Assembly: GCA_008931825.1 (NCBI GenBank)
Contig: QXVZ01031191.1
Coordinates: 1-24,523 of the forward strand
Source: Phallusia fumigata
Taxonomy: Eukaryota > Chordata > Ascidiacea > Phlebobranchia > Ascidiidae
Reading direction: 5' to 3'
Length of the DNA: 24,523 nt
Below, piece by piece: positions 1-12,200 of this stretch; positions within the stretch are counted from its first letter, which is position 1; every line of letters starts with the position of its first letter. The notes under the pieces were generated by a model. That model made no database searches. It was not told the DNA's origin and saw only the letters and a program-made list of their open reading frames with translations. The translations under genes and the position numbers were made by a program.

Positions 1-218
1 AAAGGTGACCTTGTTTAGGCGTAACTTTTTGCTTTGCGCGGGTCTTTTTTTTTAAAACCCGAATCCAAATTGGCTTTTTGCTTTCATATTGATGAAGTGA
101 CACTTAGCCGACAATCCCTTTGGTTTCCAAGCAGTTGCAAGGCAACTGAGGAACCAGTTTGTCTGTAGTTTATGCCCAGTTGTGGCATCGGACAGATGAC
201 GTGAGGCATGGCTTTTCA

Positions 219-329
219 GCCTGTTACTCACAACAAACTGGAGTGCCGTAATCTGGCTACACTAGCCTAAACGNGCCTGTTACTCACAACAAACTGGAGT
301 GCCGTAATCTGGCTACACTAGCCTAAACG
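219..329. repeat. Direct repeat of 55 bp flanking the N at 274 (assembly overlap)
   Basis: Bases 219-273 and 275-329 are identical on either side of the single N. The repeat begins gcctgttactcacaacaaac. It is the simplest example in the window of two contig ends that overlap but were joined through a placeholder N. No coding exon is affected. Confidence 0.9.
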
Positions 330-481
330 GTCAATGTTCTGTCAACAGCTGCACTTTTGAGACCTTACAGGTCGAAACATTGTGCACTGTCTGCAGCTCA
401 CGTATCAAAATAGCACCAAAATTTCTAAACATTGAAAAGGAACAAGCGTTGTAAAGGTCTGAACTGACATGCATTAACTTA

Positions 482-731
482 GAGCCTCCCAAACTAGGGG
501 TCGCGCAGCGAATTGTTTGTGTCACGAGTACACCAATCTACAACAAATGGTTGTAATTGCCGTCTTTTTGAGCATTTGACTTGGTTTAATGTTTGAAGTA
601 GTTTTCTAACATTGCACTGTTTAAACTGCGCAAAGTAAAATTATATTTGCTTTTGTGTTCTATTGGTACTCTTTCAACAAATGGTATGTATTGAACTGAA
701 GGGGCCGCAGACCAAAAGGTTTGGGAAGCTC
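482..731. mobile_element. hAT-like nonautonomous element remnant
   Basis: Imperfect terminal inverted repeats of 13 bases (gagcctcccaaac at 482-494 and gtttgggaagctc at 719-731) enclose about 250 bp. The inner flanks 'ggggtcgcg' and 'ggggccgcagacc' are typical of hAT miniature elements in animals. No convincing 8-base target duplication is visible, so the copy is probably old. It lies downstream of the last XPO4 exon found. Confidence 0.5.
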
Positions 732-773
732 CCTTCATAACTGATGCTGCTAGGTACAGCATAAGCAACTTAC

Positions 774-3700
774 TTGGCTGAATACCATCATGCTCTGGTC
801 CGGGCGAAAGCAGAGAAGAGAATAAAAAGTTTCACCGGCAGTTCTCAGCAGGTCAAGATCGGTGGCATGCACAATCAAGGAGTCAAAAACCAGCTGGAAA
901 CACAAAATGAATGTTGTTACTGCTGCAGCTCGAATGCTTTACAATTCGTATGTCTGCCTATGCAAGATAAGAAACACCAAAGTTTAATCTTCAGCGTCTG
1001 GTGTGATGATGTAAACATTTAAATTTCCAGGTCATTAGGGGCCAGGTCATTGGTTTTCAGCCGGGTAGGAATTTCCACTTTATAGTTAAGTTATTAATGA
1101 TAAGTGCTGTTGTTTTTTTGGTGGTGAAGTGGTTCGAAAACTTCTAACACTACTTTATATGACTTTTTGTCTAGTGGGAGAGGAATAAAAACTTCCAAAA
1201 TAAACAGAGGGGAATGCATCAAAAAATGTTGGGAACCTTTGGGGCAGTTGAACAAAAAAGTCGCGATAACTTATGTTGTAACAGGATAGGAATCATTGAA
1301 TACCATGATGTAGTTCAGAAACTTACAGATTGCAAATCGCACAATTGTGCGATGACAATACATACCTACAGTTCACTTATGTACAGCGTGCACCTCGGAC
1401 GCTACCAAATAATACCAAAAATGTGCCCAACGTGTCACAACCTCATGTGAAAAAGAACAGAATCAACAAACTTGCTTTAATACATTTACCTACAGAGGAA
1501 CAGTGACAATATTGACGTAGCCTGCGGTAGATAACGAATTGACATGACAACAGTCAGGGAACGAAAAGCAAAGTTGTTGAATAAATTTGCAAAGCAGATG
1601 CGGTTAAAAGGCGCATGACTAACTATGTAATGTTCGTAGGAAACTTGTACCGCTTTGGGAACTGGAACTCAGCCATTGTTAGCATTACATGCAAAACAGC
1701 CCCTAAGTACAGTTTGGCGTGTCGTTGCAAATTACTTTAAATGCATGGGTTGTTTATTGCAACTGATTTTATTTACTGCTTTCTATGTGCTTCTAATTTC
1801 AGATGTTAGGTCATAATCAGTGGCGAGTATGAGAATGGCTTGCAATTCATTCAATTAGTTGACTTGGAAAAACAGGTCAAACGCTTACGCAACAATGACC
1901 AACTACAGGGAAAAGGGATAGGTCAAACTGTTTTGTTTGGGAAAGCACCGAGCGCCAGGTAACATCAATGCCCAGTCCGAGTCCGTCGGTACTGGCTCGG
2001 CCAAGCCCCTCATTCTATCCAAGCACACCAACGTACATATTTTTTAATATTACGCGCCCAATTACCAGGGATGAGCCAAACTGTGTTCTATTTGTTTGAG
2101 CACCGCTCGTAAAACTCTGTCCCGGTCGGCAAAGTGATGTCACAGTCACATATATACGAAGTTGTCGCTAAATCTTTAAAAATATTTTTTTGAGATTTTG
2201 GTTGAGCACAGATTATGCAAAAGCTCGGTGTCGGTCGGCAAAGTAATGTCACAGTTACACATGTATTAAACTACCTAGATTATTGGCCATATCTTTTAAA
2301 ATGGTTTTAGCAGATTTCGGTCCCAGCTCCGAGCATCTTACAAGTTGGTGCTGATAGGTAAAGTAACGTCACACATATATGAAGTAACAACAGATCAGTC
2401 GCCATGTCGTTGAATTTTCGTTACTGAAACGTGTTTAGCCGATTTTAATCAAACACCGGGCACCAAAAACCACCACACACCGAGTGCTAGAGGGCCTTGA
2501 TATAGTCAACTTTCGGACTGGGTAACATTTCTGCAATGGCAACCATAGAAGACAAGCGAGCGGTTGTACTTACTCGCACGAAGGATAGAGTTGCGACGTG
2601 AAGTTCTGATGGTTGTTCTTTAGTTTTCTGACACTGCAATGCGAGACCTTCAACGGCCTCTAAGCACAACTTGCAGTTGTCGTTGCCGTATCTTTATGTG
2701 AGGAAATGTTAGGGAAGCTGACAAATAGATACATGTTGTAAACATCTATTTTCGTTGTTATCCCAGAACGCATGATAAAAACGCACTTTGAAGTGATTAT
2801 TTAAAATAGAAAAGCTGGCTTTCTAGAACAATTGATCCGAGTTTAGAGTTACGAACCCAAATCAATTTTGGCCGAATGACATGCCGCAAATACGTCAGGA
2901 ATGTGTCCGGTCGTTATAGTTACGTGCAAAGGTTGTAAAAAACGTTAAGAAAAAAGCCTTCCCCCGAAGGACAACTACTATTTATCGCCTTAGTGCCATC
3001 ACAAACGTATGACTAAAACAGATTGGAAGATCGAAGGCGCCTTTAAATGTTGCTAACCCTGTCAAAAATCGAACCTTGCGGCGATATTTCCGTTACTTGT
3101 TGCGCCATCGTGTTTAAATTATTTATTATGACGTTAAACGTGCGGCTAAGCATCAGATAAAAAAATAAAACAAACAGCGTTTTATCTGTGCTGTGGTGCC
3201 TGTAAATGCTTCTCGCATTGATCTGTAGACAGTGTGTAAACGAATTGCAAACACACGTTTACACGACGTTTTGGAAACAATATCGGTCTCGGCAATCTTC
3301 CGGTATAAACAGGAAATTTGGATCGAATCTGCACAGACAAAAGTTTCATAGTGTACCCAAGTTTACCGACCACTTTGTCTACTGCCAAGCGAGTACGCTG
3401 CAGTACGCACCAAGCGTACCAACGGTACCTAGCAGCCTTACACATAAGGTACAACAACGGCTGAGGGCGTCGTATTTGCGATACCACTTAAGTTCGCGCA
3501 ATGAAGCACGCGAAATACAAATTAGATAGCGTTTTACAAAACACCCCTCTTAGCCGTTGTTTGACAACTAGAAACGGCGGGACGGAAATTTAAGACTGTG
3601 TACATTGCGGAAAGTGCAAACAACGGTAAGGATACGAGCTTAGGCCGAGCTGCAGAGAATGGACGAAGGCGCGCATCATGTCTTCCGGCAGCTTCTCTAC

Positions 3701-6209
3701 CTTCTCCGGGTAAATCTCGCACAGGAATGTGACGAGCTTGTAATATTGGCTGCAAAATTAAAGAGATCTGGCGTTTGCAATGTAAAGGGCTTGTTTGTCA
3801 AACTGATCGTTCAGAACCTGTGAAACGAATATGAGACGGAATAAAAGTTTTATGAATCTTTGAATACATTTACTGGTCCAGGCTGTGGATGCCAAAGATA
3901 TTGGTCCGTCATATGCCTTTTTATCGTTACAATTATTCGCTCAATATGCCTAAAGTGCAACATATCTCATACAAGGCTGGTTGGATTATTGACAACTACA
4001 TACCCACGTTTAATAAAACTTAGAATTTATTCTCCACCTATGTGCGCCAACTATTCTTGCAAACAAGATTTATAAACACTATGTTTCGAACGTCCTACAA
4101 GGATAGTTTTAGTAACTGGCAAAACACCTTCACAGAATAAATCTCCGAAAGGAAACATTTGACTTTTGGGAAAGGTAACGGTTGTAGATCTCTATGTATG
4201 TACCCAAAAAGAGATACTTACATATAGGTGTAAGTGTGGCTTGGGTTAAAAACGGTTGGGAAAAAGTGACATCTACAGCCGCAAACATCATAGAGCTAAT
4301 TTTTACACCGTAACAAAAATTAAAATAAACGTACTCAGTTTAAATAGAGAAAAAGTTCAAACTACTCACCTGCACAATGATGGGTACAGCAGTAGTTGAG
4401 AATTCATGTGGGGAAGAATTATACCGAGCCCAAACAGAACAACGTCAGCAGCTGATGTTTGGTCTTCGGGTTGTCGGATAACGACCTCAGCATGTAGTTC
4501 GTTGTCTGAAAACACATGAAGTAGAAAACAATAGTTTCAGTGGCAGTAATTTTTGAAACATTGGTTACCTATATACAGGGTTACCATCGATCTGAAACTG
4601 AAAACTTGGACGACTGAAAAAAAGTATAGAGTATTATCACAACTACAGACATCGCTATGAAAGAAGCACTCGGCTTTATATATTTCTAACAAAATCCTTC
4701 TTGTACTTGTCACGGAAATTGTTTTTGCGCTTGGTTATTTTCGCTTAGGTTAAGATAAATGCCTAAACTCCCGTGCAAAATTGAAAATGAGATTATGTTT
4801 GATTCATGATGTCACAAAGCTTGGTAGCAAAACATCTCTAACGAGATGGAAATAGTTTCCATTTAACATTGTTGAAACTACGACCAAATAAGGACAATAA
4901 TATTTTCTAAGACGTTGGTGTTCAAAATAAAGACAAGTCTTAGAAATAAAGACGATATGGTAACGGTGCCTTTATAACAAAGCTTTTTATGAATTTCACC
5001 ATTACGACTCTTTTTGGAAAAACAAACATGACAAATTTGGGTAATGCAAGAAAAAAGTCCATAGCCATTCAGAAATGTAATAAAATGGGCGCCCACGTCC
5101 AAGCACTTTTATACCGGATATTACGTGTTATCACCTGATGCTCGGTTGATCAGCAAACAAAAATTGGAATTTTTTATACGATCTCAATGTAAGAGTAAAT
5201 GTTACAACAAATATTACAAGCGTCAGGATGACTGGTCATGACTCAGAGATGCCAACCTTTCTATAGTCGCGGTTTAAGTGTGACAGTGCACTGTTTGCAT
5301 AAGCTTTTTGCGCTCTAAAATCGAATGTGGCCATATTTTAGCATTGCGTGACAACACAATGACCCACTAAACCGAAATAAATAAGAGCAGAATCGATTTA
5401 AGGTCATATTCTAACAGGCCTAGGATTGACAAATTACACGTTTGCAATTTTCGCTTTGATAACACATTGGGTAAATGTGCACGACAGTCATGAAATCTGA
5501 CCGATTCCCAACGGGGCATTCAAAACTATAAGCGTAACCAGAAGCAGGTGTTTTGCGCATCAATTGCGATCCCTGAATATATATTCAACGTCCAATACAA
5601 ACAAACCGCAAATAGAACACAAAAAGGTCTATCCAGGGAGCTTGGCAGGTTATTGGATAATGGCACAAAGGACACATAGTCCATGTACCAATCCTTTGTG
5701 TTTTTAACACCAATTTGTAACACGTTCAAGGCAACAATAGGCTATTTCTTGTCAAAACCCTTTTCAAAACAATGTTCAAAAAATAGTAGTGTGAAATAGG
5801 AATGACAAGGCGTCCTGTTTAAAATAGACAATAAAGCAGGTTATTAAACAGAACTTAGGCCACAGATAAACTTCAATGGAGTGGATAGACCTTAACGTTG
5901 TTTGCCCCTTTCGCCACACCTGACTGGAACAAACTGGTTGCTCAAACCACTTTAAGGCGAGCACGAAAATCATAAACTGAAGGCCAATTGTTACCAGCAA
6001 ACACAAACAAGGTAGTGTATGATACAAAGCCCACCTGTGTCACTAAAGTCGATGAAATCTTTGGATAGAATGTGTGTCAACAGCTCGATGATAAGAGAAA
6101 GGTCCTGGAAAGCTTCTTCCTCTGCTTCCCGGCTCTGTTTACCCAGGCTGTGCTTGCTGTAGGTCTTTAACACAGCCATTGACCACTCGTACATCTGCTG
6201 GCACTGCAC
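774..6209 (-). CDS. XPO4: XPO4 exons 14-18 (C-terminal region, last exon absent)
   Basis: Exon 6035-6209 encodes the strongly conserved [19 protein letters not shown]. Exon 4370-4505 encodes [19 protein letters not shown]. Exon 3636-3749 encodes [19 protein letters not shown]. Exon 2574-2691 encodes [16 protein letters not shown]. Exon 774-893 encodes [16 protein letters not shown]. The last of these ends at phase 0 on a gtaagt donor (AGCCAA then gtaagt), so at least one further exon is expected. It was not found between 1 and 773. The donor of exon 3636-3749 (gtatcc) and the acceptor of exon 2574-2691 (ending aag) are the weakest splice signals. Their use gives a protein segment of exactly the human length, which supports the choice. 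Confidence 0.9.
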
Positions 6210-9200
6210 CTAGTTTGGTAGTAAAAAGTATAATTTAGTCGTTTTACATGGAGCTTTAGTAAGGCTTTACGGACTTCATTCTTGCCATGGTTCTTTAGCC
6301 CCCTCCCCTTTTGTTTGCAGCATACCTCTTTTCATGTTACTGATTATACAAAATATGAATGATTTTAAGGATGGTTATTACTAGTAAAGTTATTCATTAG
6401 TTTGTGGTCTGTAACAAGTTTCGTTTTTCATGAGTAACAAGTCTTGTTTATGGATCTTGGGCAATTTGTTTACTATCATGACGACTTGGTTTGTAGTATT
6501 GTGTAAACCAAAATCCTATTAATTATTGAAATTCAAGAAACTAAACTAAAATTACTAACTAGCCCAGCCCCAAAAAAGTAAAACCACTGCTTTGATTTGA
6601 GTACCAACTCAATGTGTCAAGCCCGAGTTTTTCTGTTCACAATTTTTTCAATTAAATTTGAATATGAAAGTTTTGGTTGCAGGTATTTGAAGAAATGACA
6701 ACAAGAATAGCTAAAAAAACTGAGCCGTCACCAAAAGACAGCAACAGAACATACCCAAAATCCACTGCATGTCATATAAAGAAGTTCAATTTTGTTTTTA
6801 ATTACCTTCCCTGTATGAGTTTGTAGAAAATAAATTTGTGTAACGCGAATTGGTTAACAAAAAATACCACAAGAAAGGTAGCTTGTTGTTCTTGGGTCAT
6901 CAATACCTCACATTTACAGACCTACAGTCAATATTTATTTTCCCATGATACCCATNGGCAAGAGGATGGCCATTTCACAATCCTGGTGTTAAAAAAATGT
7001 ATATTACTTAAAAACTTGTAGCTTTATGCCAACATTTCACTCCCAGAATTACTTTATAAAGTTAAAGAAATATTTGCACGTCAAGTTTATGTTTAGAAAG
7101 ACAAAAAGACTAAATAAAAAAGTTTCCAAAAAAAATAGATCAACAAGACTAGCATGGGAAGACACATGAAGTTCTTCCCTTCATCTCTGTTTAAACAAGG
7201 TTAAACCAGAATAATGATTATCATGCTCTGTCTCATTAAAATATTTTACTACAGGTATTTTGTACATGTTTACTTTACAAACAATGGCAAACGGAAAATT
7301 TGTAGGGGCTAATGGGTTTTTTGATTTGACCCAGATATTAATAATAAATGTGATGTACATTTTAAAAAACGTTATTTTCCTTTTTTATTTCAATCTTTTG
7401 TTAAGGTTACAACTGTTTATCGTACCTTGTTTCAGGTTTTTAGAAGAAAAAATTCCCATTATTTACTTTACATGGCAAAATCACTAGTCCAATGGACCAC
7501 TAACTGAGAGTAAACATGTGAAGCACTTTTAAAGTATGAAGAATGTTTGTCAGGCTACAAATTTGTTTGTCGGAGCATAAAACCACTTAAAAGGGAACAT
7601 TGTTTACAATTGCCAGGCACCAAACAGACTTGCTTAAGTTTTTTCTTGACTCGGGCACTTAGGTGCACCAGTAATTAAAATGTAACCCTGGTCAGTAGCT
7701 ATATTTGCAATGGATGATTTTTTGTGTCCAAGGTTCAGGTAGCAGAAAAATTTTAGAAATTAAAAGGGGTCGCAGACTAAAAAGTTTGGGAAGCCCTGTT
7801 GTAACCCATTTTATCATAGTTTTTTACCAATATGTCAATGTCATTTATGTTTGTCAACTAAGTCCGAATAAAATCTAAATAAAAAGAAACATCGTACACC
7901 ACAGGTATTTTCGAGGTGCAATACAATTTTGTTATCTTTTTTCAAGATTTTTCAGTTCAAAATTTTAGCAGTTTTTTTTAAGATGTGTTTTTACCAATAA
8001 GTCAATGTCATTTGTTAACTAACTAATAATTGTCATTTGTTAACTAACTAAAACAATTATGAGTTTAGCAAATAAAACAGTGTTTGTGTTTACTTTTAAT
8101 TCTCACCTTTATCAAGGAATCATTGCAATTCACAGCAAAGGTAATTGAGATGATGCCAAGCAATGTTATTTGCCTGCTTGGGTTTCGCTGGACGCTTCCA
8201 CAAAACACAGTCTGAGCGTCAATAAGGGGGTAAGCGCTGGCATCTAGATATCCCGAAACACGGCACATCGAAAAAATCTCATTGTCCAAGACTTGTGGAA
8301 TGTTTTTTTTATGTGATTGTTGCAAAGGTTGGGCGGGTCGGATCACTGGAATTTCTTTGAGAATCGATGTGGTTGTTGTGGGTAAGGTGTCAATCACTAC
8401 ACAAAAGATAGAGTTACATAGGTTAGGTACAACATGCTTACAATTTAATTTTTACCTATTTGTTTAATTGCTTAACATATTATACAATATCTCTACACAG
8501 ATGTTATACAACAACAATTACAATCCATTTCATGAAATATTTTAAAAACATATCACTACATAAGAAATTTCAACAATTTAAATAGTTTTCATTGGGAATT
8601 TGTTATCCTAAAATGTTTAAAATTTTCAATTTCATTTTTTATCTACTTTTTTGTTTGTTTCAGATGTTATAACAACATCTTAATCGACCACAAAGAATTT
8701 TTTGTATGTTATTGTCATACACTTAACATTAGACAAACTTTAGACATTACCAATAAATTATTTTCGCATTCCCACCAGCATCAATACCACACATTATCCC
8801 ATTGTTTGTTAACCAAAAAGAGTTTGGAAAAATACGATTAAAAATTAATGTTTCAATACTAAATACATTGAACAACAAACCAAATTAGCAACACAAAATC
8901 ATTGTTGCAAAACTTAAAATGTAAGAATAATCCTTAGTCACAATAGAACTACATACTACTAACATACACATTATGTGGAGAAAAATATCATACCTATCTG
9001 GCTTTCGTTATCATCCTGAAGTTTTGTCAGCAAGAGAATGAACGAGAGACAGACAAGCACAAAAATATAATGTTTTCTTCTGCAACAAAGCAAAAATATT
9101 ACACACACAAAAACAGAACTGTAATGGCTACATTAATAATCATTTTTAAGAGTTATTTAAAAAATATGCCACCAAACAAATAGTTCAAACATTTTAAATG

Positions 9201-12200
9201 CATTTTTGTTGTAACTTCCTATTTTTTTGTCACAGTGCAATTTTCTTAACAGAACACATTTGTCCTATAAGGTAAACAAAATATTTCCATATTTCTTACC
9301 TTTTTGTTCTCACACATATTCTCCTCATGTTGTGCCAGTTTCACTTAACATGACAACCGAGCCTCTTCTACTTCACCCTCGTCTGTCCAGATTAAATCCT
9401 CTCAATATTGATACAGCCTACTGTAACGCTATCCTGCCAGTATCACTACCACCTTTGTAGGAAGACACACAAATTGTTTGATGAGACTAAAAGGTCTGTT
9501 AGCTAAATGTGGACCACGCGCAAACAATACCTGTATCATATTATGAGACACCGATAAAAGAGAGAACAGTTATACACAGAAAAGGAAAAAAAGTTTTTCG
9601 CAAGCGCTGATTTGTGCAAGCTGTCAAAAGAATTTGCAGATGTGTGCTTGTGTGCACTTGTTCAGCATTATTTTTTACGTTTAACACAACTTGAAATTAA
9701 AAGAAAATAAGTAATAAAACAGCTCATTAGATTGTTAACTCTCTGTAACAAATTTAACTGTATTGTGCTTAGCGCTAATTCAGTTAAAATGCAACAAGTA
9801 GCATGGTGTTACCTGCTGCGAACACTAAACTACTCTATTTCTTGTTTTGCACTTTGGCTTTTGCATTGTGTTGCAAAACGAAGTTTATTAAAACAATAGA
9901 AAACCTGTATACATTGTTCGACCTGTATAAGCTTATCTACTAGCCTGTACACTTCCAAACCACAACATATCTTCTAACAAGAGAACATACATACCACCTG
10001 TTTTATAACAGAAGTTATTTTACATTGCAGGTTTTCGAAACGTCACCGCGAATGTGTAAAAAAACATAGCACTGATTTAACCAAAATTACTCTTCACATT
10101 ATATTTGATCTGGTAAAATGCAGCTACTTTGTTCTTAGACACAACACACATTTTGTATAATGAGTAAAATAATGAATCACCATGCAAAAATTTCCTGACA
10201 TTACACATTGTCCACCTACCTCAAGTGGTATACACTATGCTCATGAATCAGACAAAAACGCTGCCTACAACAACTTAGCACAATGGAAAACAATAGCCTA
10301 GTTTGTTTATGCTTGTTTAGTGCTGTTTTAAACCACTATAAAAAATACTGCTTGGTAAAGTAAAAAAAAGCTTGGAAAATGTCAATGTGCACAAAATTAA
10401 GGGTATATATTGCTGCTCACTACCCCCACCTAGTAGAACACATTTGCCACGTTAAGCTAAACTTGAAGAGAAACTGATATTTAAACATTGTAATTCATGT
10501 AAATCATGTAAGAAGCAATCAATTTACCTGGTTTAGATAGCACATCTGCTTGTGTGCAATTTCCACTAGAAGTTCCAGTATCAGAATGACGAGATTGTCG
10601 CAATTATGATACACTGACAACAACTTGGGGCAATCTGAAATTGAAAAAAGTTAATAGACAATTAAATGTTTTAAATCATTTTCATAAACTTACTTATCTG
10701 CACAAAAAAAATTGTTTAGTTACATATAAAACAAAACTAGGTTGTGTTTGCAGTAAAAGGAAAGTAATGATCCAAACAAATGTCATGATCTTGAATATTT
10801 TTGTCGTCAAAGAAAAGTGTTAAAATAAACAAAGCCCCAGCTTACCTGCTATTCTACAGCTTCACAACACTTGTCAACTAAATTACACAATTATCGATCA
10901 TGATGAGCAAAAAAAGCAGGGGCAAACACTTTTTTACCTAACCTGGGTATTTTATTCTATTTTTATCATGTTTCCACTCTTTGACGTTTTCAAAAAAAGT
11001 CTCCACTATTTTTTAATGCTGTAAGGTGGTACACCAGAGAAAAAAGTTGAGAACTCCTGCTGTTCAGCTTAAAAAACAAATGCATCAAAACAAACAAACA
11101 TACCTGCTATGATTGGAGACAGATAGCTGAAAAGTATCGATGCATTGTCGGGTCTTGAAGAGATGGCTACTCCCTGTAGCAGTGTGAGAATTTCCGACAC
11201 TTCCATCTGCACATCCTTCTCCTGTGCCATTTTAACGAACCACTCTTTGGTCACCAGTTCATGGTAGCGCTTGGGAAGGGGTTCAAGAGTCTATAATTNA
11301 ATTTCCACTAGAAGTTCCAGTATCAGAATGACGAGATTGTCGCAATTATGATACACTGACAACAACTTGGGGCAATCTGAAATTGAAAAAAGTTAATAGA
11401 TAATTGAATGTTTTAAATCATTTTCATAAACTTACTTATCTGCACAAAAAAATTGTTTAGTTACATATAAAACAAAACTAGGTTGTGTTTGCAGTAAAAG
11501 GAAAGTAAAGATCCAAACAAATGTCATGATCTTGAATATTTTTGTCGTCAAAGAAAAAAACAGCTTAAAAAACAAATGCATCAAAACAAACAAACATACC
11601 TGCTATGATTGGAGACAGATAGCTGAAAAGTATCGATGCATTGTCGGGTCTTGAAGAGATGGCTACTCCCTGTAGCAGTGTGAGAATTTCCGACACTTCC
11701 ATCTGCACATCCTTCTCCTGTGCCATTTTAACGAACCACTCTTTGGTCACCAGTTCATGGTAGCGCTTGGGAAGGGGTTCAAGAGTCTATAATTATAAGA
11801 TTTATGTATTTTACAACAGGTACAGAAAAAATTGTTGTTGTGTTGATAGACAGCATTTTTTAGGAACAGTCATTTTTTTGGCACCTATCAATTGCCAGTG
11901 CACTTTTGTGTCGCTAAATTTATTTGTAGCTGCAATGATGACATCTGCACACAAGGGTGACATGTAGAAATTTTAAATGCAAGTTTGCTAAACAATTAGT
12001 AAAACAATAAAGGAGGTTTTCCGATTGTTAGTTTTGCCCACCTGCATGGAACCAATACAGGGCTTTAGAGAAGCTTTCCAAAAAAATTGTGTTCCTGCTA
12101 TCCACCAATAATTGGCAGAGGATTGTGACAATTTAAACCAATAAAAGCCAAATTATTTGCTGATAGTTAGCCATCTATAAACAAATTACCTCTACACCCC

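Larger units (their letters stand above)
6210..10527. other. Large XPO4 intron 13, host of the nested candidate gene
   Basis: This 4.3 kb intron, by far the longest of the gene, contains the three nested exons at 8107-9328, the N at 6956, a hAT end and short repeats. The stretches 6210-6950, 6990-8000 and 9330-10527 otherwise show only AT-rich sequence. Confidence 0.6.

Noticed and set aside
586..768. Minus-strand open frame of 60 codons
   Set aside because: It lies mostly within the hAT-like element and shows no transposase or exportin similarity.
774..1022. Plus-strand open frame of 82 codons
   Set aside because: It lies opposite the real minus-strand XPO4 exon at 774-893 and has no recognisable protein character of its own.
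3182..3529. Overlapping open frames of about 100 codons on both strands
   Set aside because: The region is less AT-rich, so long frames arise by chance. There is no motif, no homology I recognise and no splice pairing, and it lies inside an XPO4 intron.
3534..3755. Minus-strand open frame of 73 codons
   Set aside because: It overlaps the XPO4 exon 3636-3749 in another frame. The true frame there gives [19 protein letters not shown].
4906..4944. Inverted repeat tctaagac/gtcttaga as a possible RNA hairpin
   Set aside because: An 8-base stem with a loop of about 23 bases in AT-rich intron sequence is expected by chance, and there is no conserved context.
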